From Vishniacozyma victoriae (lineage: Eukaryota > Basidiomycota > Tremellomycetes > Tremellales > Bulleribasidiaceae), in NCBI GenBank assembly GCA_017654735.1, contig JADPYG010000090.1, forward strand, positions 682,001 to 746,000: 64,000 bases of DNA, written 5' to 3'. The notes beneath the pieces are model-generated. The model was not told the DNA's origin. It did not search any database and saw only the letters and a program-made list of their open reading frames with translations. Below are positions 12,401 to 26,152 of the stretch, piece after piece. The position numbers and the translations under genes are program-made. Each line of letters opens with the position of its first letter. Position 1 is the stretch's first letter.

Positions 12401-15400
12401 GTGGACTCAACAAGTTACTCAAATCTGTACCTGCCAATCGAAATCATTCTCATAATGCTATCAAGATTCTCGGAAAACTCGGTGGTCGTAATAGGCGATT
12501 TGAAGAGGTTGAATATCAGCTCGATTATCGAACCTCGCTTAACGAGTTGTCGGCTTCTTTGACGATTGAGGGAAAGAGTCAGAAGGTGCAGCTTGAACCG
12601 CTTGTGGATACTGCTGTGAGGGTAGTCAAGGAGGGCAAGGTTGCGTATATCGAGGATGCCGTCAAGGTACTACAAAGCGCAGTATTATCCATGTTGACCG
12701 AGGTAAGCATCGTCTCTATACGAGAGGTCGTGGCTGACGGACAGGATGCACCCCATCCAGAAGGCAATGTGGTTCTGCAGAAAGCACTAAGCGGGCTCTT
12801 CCGAGCATGTCAACATGATCTCGTATCAGGGGTCGCACTCGACTTTGTTCGATCCTACGCCAAACGTGTCTTTGCTGCAGAACTCTCTCGCGAGGATCCA
12901 CAACCCGATACGGGCAACAAGTATTCGCCTGCAGCTATGCGAAAGGGTTTCTCATTCCTCCCCTTGACACCGACTATACCGGACTCCTTCGTCTACGCAT
13001 TCGAGAACAGTCGACCTTCAGAGTATGCTAGCTTGGCTGAATTGCTCACGACAATCATTGCGGATTTCCAGGAGATGGCAAGTAGTGATCTATTTGTCAA
13101 GAGGGCGGAAGCGACAATCAAGGCGGAAGAGAAAATCGACGCGACGCCCAAGACGGACGATAAAGTTGAAGGGACACCCAAGACTGCCGAGAAGGGGGAG
13201 CCGAAATCCAAGAGTGAAGAGAACCGAGATCCTACGACAAAGGTTGTCGACAAGGTCGTTTCAGCTTTCGCCCATCGCTTCACCCATATATGTCATGAAG
13301 AGGATTGGACTCGAAAGATGGCTGGTGTTGCCGGTCTTCGAGGTTTGCTCGTCGAAGGCGAGCCTCAGCGTCGTTGGATCATCGATTTGGAGATTGACGT
13401 GGTCCGGGCATTACTCTACTGTCTCCGAGATGCGCCCAAGGAATCCCCTCAATCATCCGAAGCAGTCGTTGACATGGTCAAGCACTTTATCCGAACATGT
13501 CAATCTCAACAGGACGGACGAATCAAGCAGCAACGACTCATGGAATCTCTCGTCTCGGAACTTCATTCGCCTAGCAAGCTCGCTCGGGATTCGGCTCAGG
13601 ATTTCCTAGCTCTTTTGGCAGAAGTCAACGAAACCAGTATCTCTGAATTAGTTGGTCCTACCGCGAAAGCCAAACTACTCGATGGACCAGCTGGACCAAT
13701 CTTTAATAAACCGTTACGTGCTCTACCGTTCCCGATTCAAGTCGGGATTATCGATGCCGTCACTTGGCTTGTCCAATTGCGGCCGACGGTCGTCGAATTC
13801 ACGGACGAATACATTCGCTTGTTTCATGAAGTTTTGGCTTTGGCCGATGTCGATGATCAGGCTCTGATCGGCAAGCCTGGATTGATGAAGAGTGAGCAAT
13901 GGCTCAAGACGCTTCGAATTAGTTGTATACGATTACTGCGCTCTTCAATGGCGACTCCAGAGTTCCAGGAGAACACCAACCTTTCTGGGTCCCGAACCAG
14001 GCAAGTCTGGTTCAACACTTAGGATGAGAGTATTGACTGACGATCAGGGTTATTCAGGCATACTTCAAGCATGTCTACTCGCTCGAACCAGAAATTGTCA
14101 AGGTCTCGTTCGAAGGACTCAAGGATGTTCTCGAAACGCAATCCAAACTGCCGAAAGACATTCTGCAGACTGGTCTGCGACCCATTCTTGTCAACCTAGC
14201 CGACGCCAAGCGATTGAGTGTGAACGGTCTTGATGGACTCGCCAAATTCCTTGAGCTGCTCAACAACTACTTCAAGGTCGAAATCGGTATCAAGCTTCTC
14301 GATCACTTTGCAAGTCTAGGTGACGAGCAAACGTTAATCCGAGCTGCTCAGGCTCCTCTGGAAGATAATCCCGATATTCTGCGAATGGCTCGGCTAGTCA
14401 ACATCTTCCGCCTATTGCCTCCGTCCGCCAACCAGTTCCTCGTCAAGCTCGTTGGACATGTTGTCGAAGCGGAAGCTCGGTTACATCAAACCTCTCCTGG
14501 ACCTTTCACCGAAGTACTGGCCAGATACTTGGATCGATACCATGCCGAAGCCTGCAACAACTTGTTTGACAATATCCGTAACCCACGATATGTCTGGACG
14601 TACCGAAACGTCATTTCGTCTGGTCACGCTCCAGCACTAGTCGAGGCCTTGGGCAACCGCACCGAAGATATGATTCACCATTGTTTCGCTGATCCAGAGG
14701 ATATCGAGCTGGTCATGCCTGGTTTATATATTGTACGGGAATTGGTTCGACTCGATCCTACATGGCTCACTGCTCGTCAAGATCCTTTCCTCAGTCCACT
14801 TGTCAATGTCTGGCGAGCGATCCTTACGAAATCTCGAAATACGAAAGAAGACATGTCGGATGCCTACTATTCGCAGATGCCTACTCTTATTCTCGAATTA
14901 TTCATGGCGTTCCTAAGTCAACAGCAACATCCTGGTCTACTATCACATGTTGTCGAGGCATTCGAAATCCGAAGTCCGTTCGAGAGGTCTTCTGTCGCTT
15001 TCTTCCTATATCAGCAGGTCGCATTGCAGGAATCGGTTACATATCGACAACAGCTCATCGACTACTTTTTGGACCTGTGCGATCAAGCCGAGGTGCCTTG
15101 GGCTTTCAAGACCAATGCTTTGCGACTTATCATCAATCCTACTTTGCGATTGTACTTTGCCGACAAGACGAATGATGGATCCATGGTCTCGCCGGCATTC
15201 ATCCAGCGAGTCAATGACTCCATGTGGAAACCGCTCGCCGTTCCCGCTGCGGCAAAAGAACGGGAAGATTCGCTCTTGATCGAAGTGTTCTCTTTGACGA
15301 CTCTGTTGATTCAACACGTCCATACCAAGGTCGATCAATCTCGAAAGGAAGTCTTCAAGTTTGCTTGGATGGGTATCAATCTTTTGGAACCGACTGTCAA

Positions 15401-18400
15401 GCTAACTGCCTACGTCCTCACTGCAACATTCATGTCGACATACGATACCCCTGCCAAGTTTATCAAGCTTTGCTGGATCGGACTACTGCGATTAAAGGAA
15501 AGCGAGACCAGGGCTTTGTACAGGGAAGCACTTCGAGTATTGGCCAATACTTTACCCAAGTTCGATCCGCCTGGAGGTACCGCAATTCCAGAATGGGCTC
15601 AACGGGTACGAAGTATCCTCATCGAAGAGGGTCAGACTACGAATCAGCTAGTCACTGTATGTGAATTGCTCGTCAACCACCCCGACTTGTTCTACGATTA
15701 CCGAGAACTTTACGTGCCCCACATTGCCAACTCGCTCAACAAGCTCGCTTTCCTGCAGAACGCTACGCCAGAATTGAAAAAGCTGTCGGTGGATGCAGTC
15801 GAATTGATCTATCGATGGGAGAGGCGACGAGTCGCTTCAGTCGAATCTATGGATATCGATACAAGTACAGGCAAGAAGAGAGGTTCGGATGGTAACGAGC
15901 ATGGTACCAAACGACAGAGGATCGATGGAGCTGGAACGGCAATTTCTGCGAGTAGCGGAGGTGGATGGGGGATCCCGGCACAAGTTAGGGAATCACTTTC
16001 TGCCCACCTATTACGTCTGGTCTCGTCCTCAAACGAGCCAGTCTCGAAAGGAGGATTGACTACGCGAGCTCTTCAGCTATTCAAAGATATTCTCGGACCG
16101 AAGGGCTTCCACAACGTCAATGTCAAACTTGCTTTCTTCCAGAAAACTATGACCCAGGTAAGTCCATCGTACATGAGCAGAGTGACGTCGGCTGATAACC
16201 AGGATATCAAAGACGAATCCTTCCATGCTGTCGCGAACTCGGCCGAAGTCATTGCCGCGATTGCCGCCAGCAAGGATCAGCATTGGGTTCGTTCCAATTT
16301 GACGACCTTGAGCAAGTTGCTCGAAAAAGTCTGGGTATCTGAGGAAACCGGTCTACACGAGATTGTCGAGCCCTTGACGGCTGCCATGTTCAAAGAACTC
16401 CCGGAGGATGATTCAATGGACGTCGATGGAGACGGCAAGCACCTCTTCAAGTTCGTCAGGGATGCAGTCACGGAAGGTCTGCATACCGGCCAGCGAGCAA
16501 GTTCGGCACTCCCCGGTACTCTCTTCCTCGTCCGACATTGGCTCAAAGCTCAGCCTCATCAGTTGCAGAATGACTTGATCAGCAATGGATTGATCAAGGT
16601 GTTGGTAAACTTGGTCAAGGTCCATACTACCGCTTCGAACTCGAATCAACCCGACCACGCGCATAGGTTTATCATTTCGATTCTCGACATTGTACGGGAC
16701 CGAGCTGGAGATCTCCGTGATCTAAGACGTCACCTCAACAGTACCCTCAGTGGCTTGATTGAGCGAACCACCAATCTCACGCTTTGTCGATACCTACTCG
16801 ACTTGCTACGTCAATGGGTGCTCAACGATCCCGATCCGACCGCGCAGGGCAAAGAGAAATCTTCATTGTTGAGGACCATGTCGGTGTTCGAACAACGAGG
16901 GGATGATGAGCTGTTTGAGAAATACCTTGATCTCATATACGACATCTACGAAGAACCGTCTTTGAGGGGTACCGATATCACCCATAAACTCGAACCTTGT
17001 TTCCTACTTGGAGCTAAGTCGAAATCACCTACCCAGCGAGCTCGATTCTTGAACAAGCTTGAGCAGAGTTTACCTCTATCACTGGACGGACGATTACAAC
17101 ATCTCTACTCGTTGCAGAATTGGGATTGTATCAGCGAGTCGTACTGGATCCCACAGATTCTCAGTATGCTCATGGCTCTTGTGGATGTCGATGAGCCTTT
17201 GTTCAAACAATCGATTTCGACCATCGTCGGTGACGAAGGACATCTCATGAAGTTCGCCGGAGACGCTACGATCGCCGATATTGTCGGTCCTGCTCGAAGT
17301 CTGATTCACGAAGATCAAGAGCTTGCTCATCGACTATGGGTCGCCGTCTTCCCTCACTGCTGGTCTGCTCTATCTCGATCCCAACAGTCTGCTTTCGCAC
17401 CATATGTCCTAAAGCTACTTTCGAAAGACTACCACCGAAAGCAAATCGAGATGCGACCGAACGTCATTCAGACGTTCTTGGCTGGACTCCTTCCATGTAG
17501 TCCGCCAGTGGCGCTCCCACCGCTATTGATCAAATGGCTCGCCAAGACGTTCAATGCCTGGTACACTGGATTCGAGCTTCTCCACAAATTGGCCGAGGTG
17601 TTCAAGGGAGACGACATGCTCCGCGACAGCTGCTCGACTGCTCTTGCCGAATTGTATAGTGATCTTTGCGAAGACGACATGTTTTACGGGCTTGCTAGGA
17701 CTCGGTGTGCGTATCCCGAAACGACAGCTGCTCTGTCGTACGAACAGAATGGGATGTGGCCCAAAGCGATCGAAATGTATGAAAATGCTCAGATGAAGGC
17801 TCGAAACGGCATGCTACCCTTCAGCGAGGAGGAATATTGTCTATGGGAAAATCACTGGATCACTTCGGCACAGAAACTACAGCACTGGGACCAGCTTACC
17901 GAAGTGGCACGACAAGACAACGATTCCGACTTGCTTCTTGAAGCAGCTTGGCGATTATCGGACTGGGGATCGGCGGATCGAGAGTCTATCGAAACCAACT
18001 TGAATCGTGTCATTGATGTCCCCACTCCTCGACGAAAGACTTTCGAGGCGTTCCTATCCCTCCTTCGAGCCCACACATTGCGAGAGATCCCCAACGACTT
18101 TGTACGAGTGCTCGACGAAGTCGAACAAGTCTCGCTGCGAAAATGGGCAAGTCTACCCTCGAATCACCTTACTGCCGCTCATCTACCGCTATTGCAAATG
18201 TTCCAGCAGTCGGTCGAGTTGACGGAAGCTTCGCAAGTCTTCGATAGTCTTCAAATGACCAATCAAGGCAATCTCGAATTACGAGCTAATCAAGATCTCA
18301 AGCACATCTTCACAACTTGGCGAGAACGATTGCCAAATTTCTACGACGATATCGGTGTATGGTCCGACCTACTTGCATGGCGACAACACGTTTTCACAGC

Positions 18401-21400
18401 CGTGACCAAAGTATATGTTCCCCTTATTCCCCAGGGTGAGAATTCGACATTCGGATATCGCGGGTATCACGAACAGGCATGGATGATCAATCGATTTGGA
18501 GAAGTCGCTAGACGACATGGTCTCCTCGATGTCTGCTCGATTGCACTCAACAAGATTTACTCGTTGCCGAATATCGAGATATCAGAAGCTTTCCTCAAAC
18601 TACGTGAACAGGCTTTATGCTTTTTCCAAAAACCCGAAAAGTTCAACGAAGGTCTGGACAGTATCAGCACTACAAATCTCATGTACTTTACTTCGGGTCA
18701 GAAATCAGAGTTCCTCACTCTAAAAGGAATGTTCATATCGAGATTGGGCCAGAACGAAGAAGCCAACGCCGAGTTTGCCCATGCTATCCAGATGGACATG
18801 ACTTTACCTAAAGCTTGGGCTGAATGGGGTCGATTCAACGATAAACTCTACCGGGATCGAGCAGAAGCTGTTCCACCCATGCCGGAACCCGAGCCTGGAC
18901 AACCACGATTCACGGAAGAACAATGGGCAGCCAAGTATACACTTGATCGAGCTGTTCTCGCTTCGAGTGCCGTCTCATGCTACCTCCAAGCATCAGGATT
19001 GTACGCCAACCACAAATGTCGAGGATTGCTACTCCGAGTCCTCTGGCTTCTTGGATTGGACGATAGTCAGATGACGATTGCGAAAGGTTTCGAAAACTAC
19101 AAGGGTGATTTGGTCATCTGGTACTGGATTACGCTTATTCCTCAATTGTTGCTTTCGCTATCGCATAGGGAGGCAAGGCAGGCGAGGACGATCCTGATGA
19201 GAATGGCTAAACAACATCCTCAAGTAAGTCTCAACTCTATAGACCTAATCAGCGCTAACCATTCAGTCACTCTTCTACAATCTACGAGTCATTCGAGAAG
19301 AATGGGGAGGGAACCGGAAAGCAGTCTTGGCGAGTCGAGCCTTGGCCGCTCGCAAAGCCGCAGAAGCACAAGCTCAGGCCGCTAGAGCCCAACAACTTCA
19401 AGTTGAAGCAGCGAATGCCGTCAAGAACTCGAACGGGGACGGGGATGTCGAGATGAAGGACGCCAAAGATGAGAATGGAACTGCCGCCGCCAATCCCGGA
19501 ACTCAGAACGGAAATGTACCAGCATCGGCTACTGCCCCGGCGCCGGTCATCAAGCTTCCCCTAGACATGGTGGATGAGATAATCAACCAGCTCAAGACTT
19601 CGTTCCCGCTTTTGGCATTGATGATGGAGAAGATGGTTGATCATATCTCGATCAGGGCCAAGCCGAATTCCGAGGAGGATATCTACAGGTTCTTTGCTGC
19701 TTTGTTGAACGATGCTATGCTTGTAAGTTATTATACTAGCGGTATAGAATGGCGCTGACGGGATAGCAATGGTGTGGAAAGAGTGCCATTCCGAACGACG
19801 ATGGCGAACTCAGCCAGTCGACCAAGGACAACCTCTTCAAGTTCGCGCACAACCTCAGTGGAGAGTTGCGAGTAAGTGACACTTCGTGTTGGGGGTACAG
19901 CGTACATTAGACTGACCGTGACAGGGCGCAATCAAACGAGACTTCATGCAAGAAGGCCTCACGCTCAAGGAATACATCCTCCGCTTGCAGTATTGGCGTG
20001 ATGTCTATGAAAGAAGCTTGGACGGCCGCGGCAAGACCCAATCTCTCGACCAGCACGGTTGCAACTTGAACGAATTCCACCATACCAAATTTGACGAAGT
20101 CGACGTGCCCGGACAGTACCTCAAACACATTGATCAAGGGGACGATCTTACCAAGATCGCTCGATTCTCTCCTTCGGTCGAGGTCGGACGAGGACACGGT
20201 CACTGCTTCCGACGAATTACAATGATTGGATCAGATGCTTCAATCAACACTTTCGTCATCCAGATGCCAGCCGCTAGACATTGTCGAAGAGAAGATCGAT
20301 TGACTGCATTCTTTAGGATCATGAACAGTGTCTTGGCTAGGCGAAAGGAATCGAGACGAAGGAACCTTCAATTCCACCTACCGACTGCTGTCGCTTTCGC
20401 TCAGCAATTGCGATTGGTACAGAGCGATTCGACCTATGTCAGTCTTCAGGATATCTATGACGAGCATTGTCGATCCATGAACTTGTCGAGGGATGATCCT
20501 TCCATCAAGTACTACAGCCGATTGAAGGAGCTACATGATCCATCCATGACTGTGGTAAGCTTCCTCTCCCGTTTTTCCTGCAGCAAGCTAATGAGGCAGA
20601 ACGATAGTCGATTCCTTCAGCTCAAGATGGAGATCATGAACGAGATCCAGACAAAGTATATCCCCGAAAACGTCCTTACCAACGTGAGTCGATGCAAGCT
20701 TTTCATGGTGCAAAGCTGAACATGCAGTACATGGTCAAATCGATGAAGGATCCAGAAAGTCTATGGCTCATGCGAAAGCAATTCGCCATCCAGTCAGCAG
20801 CAAACATGTTCCTCACATACATGTGCTGTCTCCATGGACGAGCACCATCTCGATTCCAATTCTCGCGAAAAACAGGTGGAATGTACATGTCGGAAATTTT
20901 ACCTGGTGCGCAAATCGTTTCCACTTTCGACCATGCGCCAAACGCTAATCGTGCAGCTACTGCAGCTGGTACACCCATCATTACATCTTCGGAAGCGGTT
21001 CCTTTCCGACTGACTCCCAATATGCAGCATTTCATCACAAAGACAGGTGTGGAAGGGACCGTCACGGCGGTCTTGACTGCCTTGTCGAAGTCGCTGACAG
21101 GACCCGAATTCGATTTGTCGGGCATCTTGACAATCTTCCTCCGAGACGAGGTAAGTGATCTACTATACAGTAGAGTGATGCTAACATAAGCAGGTTGTCT
21201 TCTGGCTAAGCGTCTACAAACCAGAGAACAGGCCCGACACTGCTAACGCTACACTCGTGTACACAAGTGTGGACAAGTTCATACGACGGGCCGAAACGAT
21301 CGGTTTCCTCGGCGAGAACAAGGACAGAGTGAGCTTCACCAATTGTTCTTTGACCACCTCGCTAACATATCAGAACCCCAACGCCCCGCCTGCCATCCAT

Positions 21401-21481
21401 ACCACAGTCTCGCTCATTTCCGCTGCTACCTCGCCAAGCCTCTTGTGCCAGATGCCAGAAAGTTACCTGGCTTGGTACTAG
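9412..21481 (+). CDS. TRA1: Tra1, PIKK-family pseudokinase scaffold of SAGA and NuA4
   Basis: Tra1 is the giant activator-binding subunit shared by the SAGA and NuA4 histone acetyltransferase complexes. The 12-kb gene yields roughly 3,700 residues, matching the usual 3,700-3,800. After a Pro-rich N-terminus come long HEAT-repeat stretches, a FAT region (about 17.0-19.5 kb; 'LPKAWAEWGRFND', 'YLQASGLYAN'), a PI3K-like domain ('FRRITMIGSDASINTFVIQ', 'LTYMCCLHGRAPSRFQFSR') and a C-terminal FATC ending 'LLCQMPESYLAWY'. The HRD- and DFG-type catalytic residues are absent, as in all Tra1/TRRAP. A 24-nt micro-exon lies at 9696-9719. Two stop-free introns of 42 nt (12703-12744) and 45 nt (16158-16202) sit invisibly inside long ORFs, and the intron at 14001-14047 has a GC donor. 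Low-complexity insertions occur near 10.3 kb (Pro-rich) and 13.1-13.25 kb (KTDDK/KTAEK-like). Confidence 0.95.
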
Positions 21482-21646
21482 ACCTTGGTATCGGGAGCGT
21501 ATCTAGTTATCTTTATGTTGTAGTATAGTGTAATTTGTAGGAAGTAGTATCAATTAGAAATATGCATTCATGTCTGTTATTACAAGATGATAATTACGAG
21601 CTCTCAGGTCGCAGCTCTGGCATGTTTCTAGCGCCAGTTTACTAGA

Positions 21647-24600
21647 CTAAGTCTCTGCCTTTTTCAAAGACTCAATGACTCCCGCCAATCTCCTATAATC
21701 GCGTAGCAAGAGTCCAATCTCAGATAATCTGATATCTCCAACTTCACCTATCAAATCAGCCGGTTTCGAACGTGGAGAACGAGAGGAACTCACAAGTCAT
21801 GAATCTCTCCATTGGGGGATCAGAGGGTTCAGGCGGTGGAGTTGCGCTTGAAAGCTTGTCGGAAGATATGGTCCTCTTGATTGGTTCTGGACCACCGAAG
21901 AGGGAGGCACCTCGAGCACGACCCGATGCCAATGTCGAGAGTAACGCGTAACCCGACTGTATCGTTAGCTCATGCTGGACAGACATAGAGAGAGACATAC
22001 CTTGCTAGGGGACGCTTCTGCCGATGGTGCACCGGACTCGTCCGAGGTAGTCTGGCCTGATAATCTACCGAGGACACCGATTGACGCGAGTCGGTTACTG
22101 ATCGTCGCGCGTTCATTCTTGGATCCACTCTCCTCTTTCGACATCATGGACGATACACTTTTGATACTCCTCACATCCGCCAACTCGGCGGCTGGCATGT
22201 GCTCATGCTCGGTACTCGTGTCTTGATGATCATCTTCCTCGCTCTCGTCGATGTATTGTTCGTGGATCGATTCAGGCCTTGATGAGACATCAATCATCTC
22301 TTGGTTTCCAGTCCATTGCTGTTGCGTATCGGATGCTCTTGATGTCGCCCTCGATCGGGATCTGGCGGCTGCTGTCGATGCTGCCGCCGCGATGGAAGCG
22401 ACGCTGGCAGTGACGGATGCTAGAGAGAAGGATGATGCCTGACGAGGACGCATATTTGGTCGGGGTACTGTGGCGTCATCGGAAGCTTGGTTGGTGGCTA
22501 TTAAATGTTGTTCGGCGTTGGTTCCAATCAGTCCTCGGAGAGCTGTCCAGCTCGAATCGACCACTCCCGTCAAGACTTTGTTGGCCGAGTCAGCGGCTGA
22601 CCCCGCCATTTCGGTGACCTGGAAGACTCGACCTCGGAGACGGGACGAGGCAGAAACAATACTGGCTGCGTCTGCATTACTTTCATCGAGATATGTCAGT
22701 CCGATAGGCGATAGGTCCTCCACACTACAGCGTCAGCTTTTGAGACTCAAGGAAGGAAAGTCAAGCGTACCTGATGACTTTATCAGAGTCTTCACCTAGT
22801 CCAAGATCGACCATAGCCACATGTTCCAAGAACTCAACGACGGCGGTCAAGTTGACAATTGCGTAACTCGCTTCCCCAGTCAAGCATATCGCAGATCGGT
22901 ATCGACGCAAGTACATGAGATGGGAGGCAAGTTGAGCCGGATTGGATTTCACAACGGCGTAAATGATGATAGGCAGAATCAAGTCGGCGCCAGATGTCGA
23001 CTGCTTCGAGGGCGGAGGTACTGATGCCGGTGCTGGCGATTCTGACGCGTGGATAGTCATGACTGAATCCGACATGGCTTCTTCTAGCATACTAGTCTCT
23101 GGTGACTGGCCAGAGTCAGTGAGCGTAAGTTGAGGGACAGTAGCGTCTGGTCTCGGGTCCAAAGCTGAGGGAGTGCGTTCTAAGGGATTCTCGTCTGCGG
23201 TTGGAAGCGGTGTAGCGTCTGGATCGGCTGGCGATATGTCCCTCATTTCGGTCGGGGTTGAAGGGGTGTTCGAAGAGACCGGGCTGAGATCATCGTTCTC
23301 TGGCGTGGCAAGATTTGAGGGCGTGGATGGCTTATATGGCTCGCCTTCAGGGCGAAGCTGAATGGGTGGAAGGGAGGAGAGACCGTCTATCATGATCAGT
23401 CAAAGCTGGAAATTACTTGAATGGACTCACCGACGACGATCTTGTGGGCCCGAATAAGTACTGCCGCCTTATCCTTGGGTGTCAAGCAGGTCGTCGAAGA
23501 GAGCTTCTGGAATTCTATTTGATCAGTAGTCTGTTCCAACTCAGCCGGAGGACATACCTTCACCAATCTGTTCCACCACGTCCCGGAGTCCATTCTGAAT
23601 AGCATACTTGTCTTCGATCTCCTCGTCGACCTCGTCAGGCTGAGTGATGAGTCCAAGATGGTCCAGGGATAGGTCAAGCATATTCAGAGCCGCTATTCGG
23701 GAAGCGAGAACCTCGTCATGACGAGCATCATCAGATTCGATCGGAGAGAATAGCCTGAACGTCAGCTTCGGAAAGCGCGTGGGTGTGGGAAAAAGACTGA
23801 CCTATTATATAGCATTCGGCAAATGAGGGCCTCGACCCTTTCTGCCGCTTCAGTCGCTTCCTTCTCCATAATCTCTTCTTTCGTTGCTCGACTCTTTTCT
23901 TGCTCTCCAGCCTCGCTTTTGCTCCATGGCAGATTACCGCTCGTCTTGCGTTTCGGACCGGAGGCTTTACTATCGTCCGCTCGCAGCTGTATCATGACAT
24001 CGTCGTATACGCTCTCCACTAGATCCTGAAGCTTCTCGCCCGCCGTCGTAGGGTCTGTGAAGTCGATATGTAACGCCGCATCCGTCTCTATCGCATGCCC
24101 CTTGCTAGCATCTTGCGATGTGCTATTTGAAGTCGGTGGGCAAACACCGTTCGTGACCAGCTTGAAAACACGCTCGACCACCTTATCGGGAAGTTTGGAC
24201 AACTCGTCGCGAACAGACGACCTAACAGCTTTCGTGACATTCTTTTGTAATTCGGAATATCGGATTGGTCTGGAAACGGTATATGCCGTCACTTGAAATC
24301 CATCATTCTGCTCTTGAGATTGAATAGACGCCGTCTCCGACAGTTCCATCGATAGTAGCGATGGACGAGGACTGAGAGGAACCGAAGGGTGCGTTGGTGA
24401 AACAACAGCGTTAGGCGAAGTCGGCCTGTCTGGCGTGACAATCCCTGTGCTGCCGCGGGAAGATGATGGGGTCATTGAAGTAGAGCCGGTGCCAGAATTG
24501 GCACCAAAGAAGGATGCAAATGGGTTGATACGCCCAAACTTTGCTGGTTGAGCCTTATCTTTCGCGTTCTCCTTCTCCTTGATTGATACTTCCTCGATTG

Positions 24601-25720
24601 GCGCCTTGTTCAGCGGAGGAAATGGTAGAATGGCTGTATCGGTAGATATATCGTATGTGGGGAAGAACGTGGATGAAGAGGAATTGCATGTAGGACGAAG
24701 GGCTGAGATTGCGGCTTGCCGAAGAGCAGTATCTCTGACCGCCTGCATGATGGTAGAGTCGGGCGGAAGGATCGACTCGAAACAGATCTTGCTGCCTCGC
24801 ATCGTCCCTAGCATGCCGGATAGGGATACAAACATACTTGCTGGCTCGTCTTCGCTGTTTCGACTCGTATCTTTACCTCTACTTGGGCGTCTGGAGAGAG
24901 CGTCGGGTGATACCACAAATACGATATGGTCGCGCAGTATCTGCGGCGTGACCGGTAATGATGACGCTGGGGTAGTCGGCAAGAGAAGTACAGCCTGCTA
25001 TTAGCTTCATCTCAGGAGTCGCTAACATACCTTGCCAGCAGTCAAGATTCTGATGACATCCGCCCAATCTCCTCCTTCTGCCATCTTGCCCTTTCCCAGC
25101 TGACATTTCTCAAACACCGAATCAATCATTGCCATCCCCATTGTCCCATTCCCCAGTCCAATTCTCTGAGCAGCAGCCTTCATACTCTGTTGCTGCAATC
25201 GTATTGTGGCGGATGATGAAGAAGGTCCAGCGGTCGCGTGCTGGGCCTCGGTTGCTACCTGCGGATCTGAGGCCGAAGGGGGCAGTGCAAATGTGGTGGA
25301 TGTCGAGGTTGATATAGTAGGTGGAGCAGCTACACCAGTATTTGGCGTAGTAGGAGAGCTTCCTAGAGGACCCGAGCTAATGGGCGCAAGGTTCGGGGAG
25401 ATGCTTGAAGGTCCAGCAGTATTGGCTCCCAGCATACTATTCATGCTTCCTACCGAGTCTCTCGCTGAGTGTCGTTGACGGGGTTTGTAAGGTAATCCAT
25501 GGAGTTCGGCTTTATTGTATGAGTCGGTTCTGGCGTGTGCGGCAACTGATGGTGAAGCTTTATCGCCGCTGGACTCTCCACCCGCAGGAAGATGTGTGGA
25601 CGAGCTTGAAGCACCAAGGAGTGGATGTGTCAGGGTTTCGCTGGGTGTCCGGGGTGCTCGAGTGGCCCTTCCGAGAGACAAAGATGAGAATAAGCCCTTC
25701 TGTTGCTTGTCTTCCGACAT
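21647..25720 (-). CDS. Large VPS9-domain Rab5-type guanine nucleotide exchange factor
   Basis: VPS9 domains activate Rab5/Vps21 GTPases on early endosomes. The VPS9 signature is clear near the middle-to-C-terminal part (about 22.8-23.0 kb): 'GADLILPIIIYAVVKSNPAQ', 'LMYLRRYRS' and 'GEASYAIVNLTAVVEFLE'. The helical bundle that precedes VPS9 in this family is supplied by 'ALICRMLYNRLFSP..' and 'ALNMLDLSLDHLG'. The N-terminal 240 residues are Ser/Pro/Thr-rich and probably disordered. A further conserved-looking block follows ('LRDHIVFVVSPDALSRR', 'MFVSLSGMLG'). The C-terminus, after an Ala/Ser/Arg-rich stretch, closes with a predicted helix 'LSEIGLLLRDYRRLAGVIES' reached through one last intron, stop at 21647-21649. 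Muk1- and Vps9-type yeast proteins are shorter. No RING or CUE domain is visible, so the exact orthology is open. Confidence 0.85.
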
Positions 25721-26152
25721 GTCACCTATGTATTGGAAGATGTTCAGGTAGTATAGCTGCAGTCCTATCTACTCGTAGTTGCACGTTCAAACGCTCAGGA
25801 ACAAGGAACCTGCCTCCTCGCACCTAATTTCGGAAGCTATTTCTCTCACACCTATCAAGCGACGAGACGATAGCAGGTGAGCAATATGATACTGTAATCT
25901 GCCATAGATCACCAAGGTTGGAGGGTAAAGGCGTTCCGAGGGATGTGGCATTTATCACAAAGAATACTGTTGTATTGTCAAGAAGAGATCAGTCATCTAA
26001 GGGATGCTTAAAAAAAGGATCCAACTAATCTTCCCCCGAATGCTGATCCGATCAGACCTATGAAAGGAGGGTGTTTTGATGAGTCCCGCCAGATTGAAAG
26101 TATATAAATGCTCAATGAGTCTCTCCTCATCAACCAACAAGAACAACCAAAC
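25721..26152. promoter_or_regulatory. Intergenic region with TATA box of the secreted-protein gene
   Basis: This 430-bp gap separates the divergent VPS9-GEF and secreted-protein genes. A good TATA element, TATATAAA, lies at 26101-26108, 45 bp before the ATG at 26153. It argues against the in-frame upstream ATG at 26108, which would overlap the TATA itself. Nothing else is recognisable. Confidence 0.5.
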
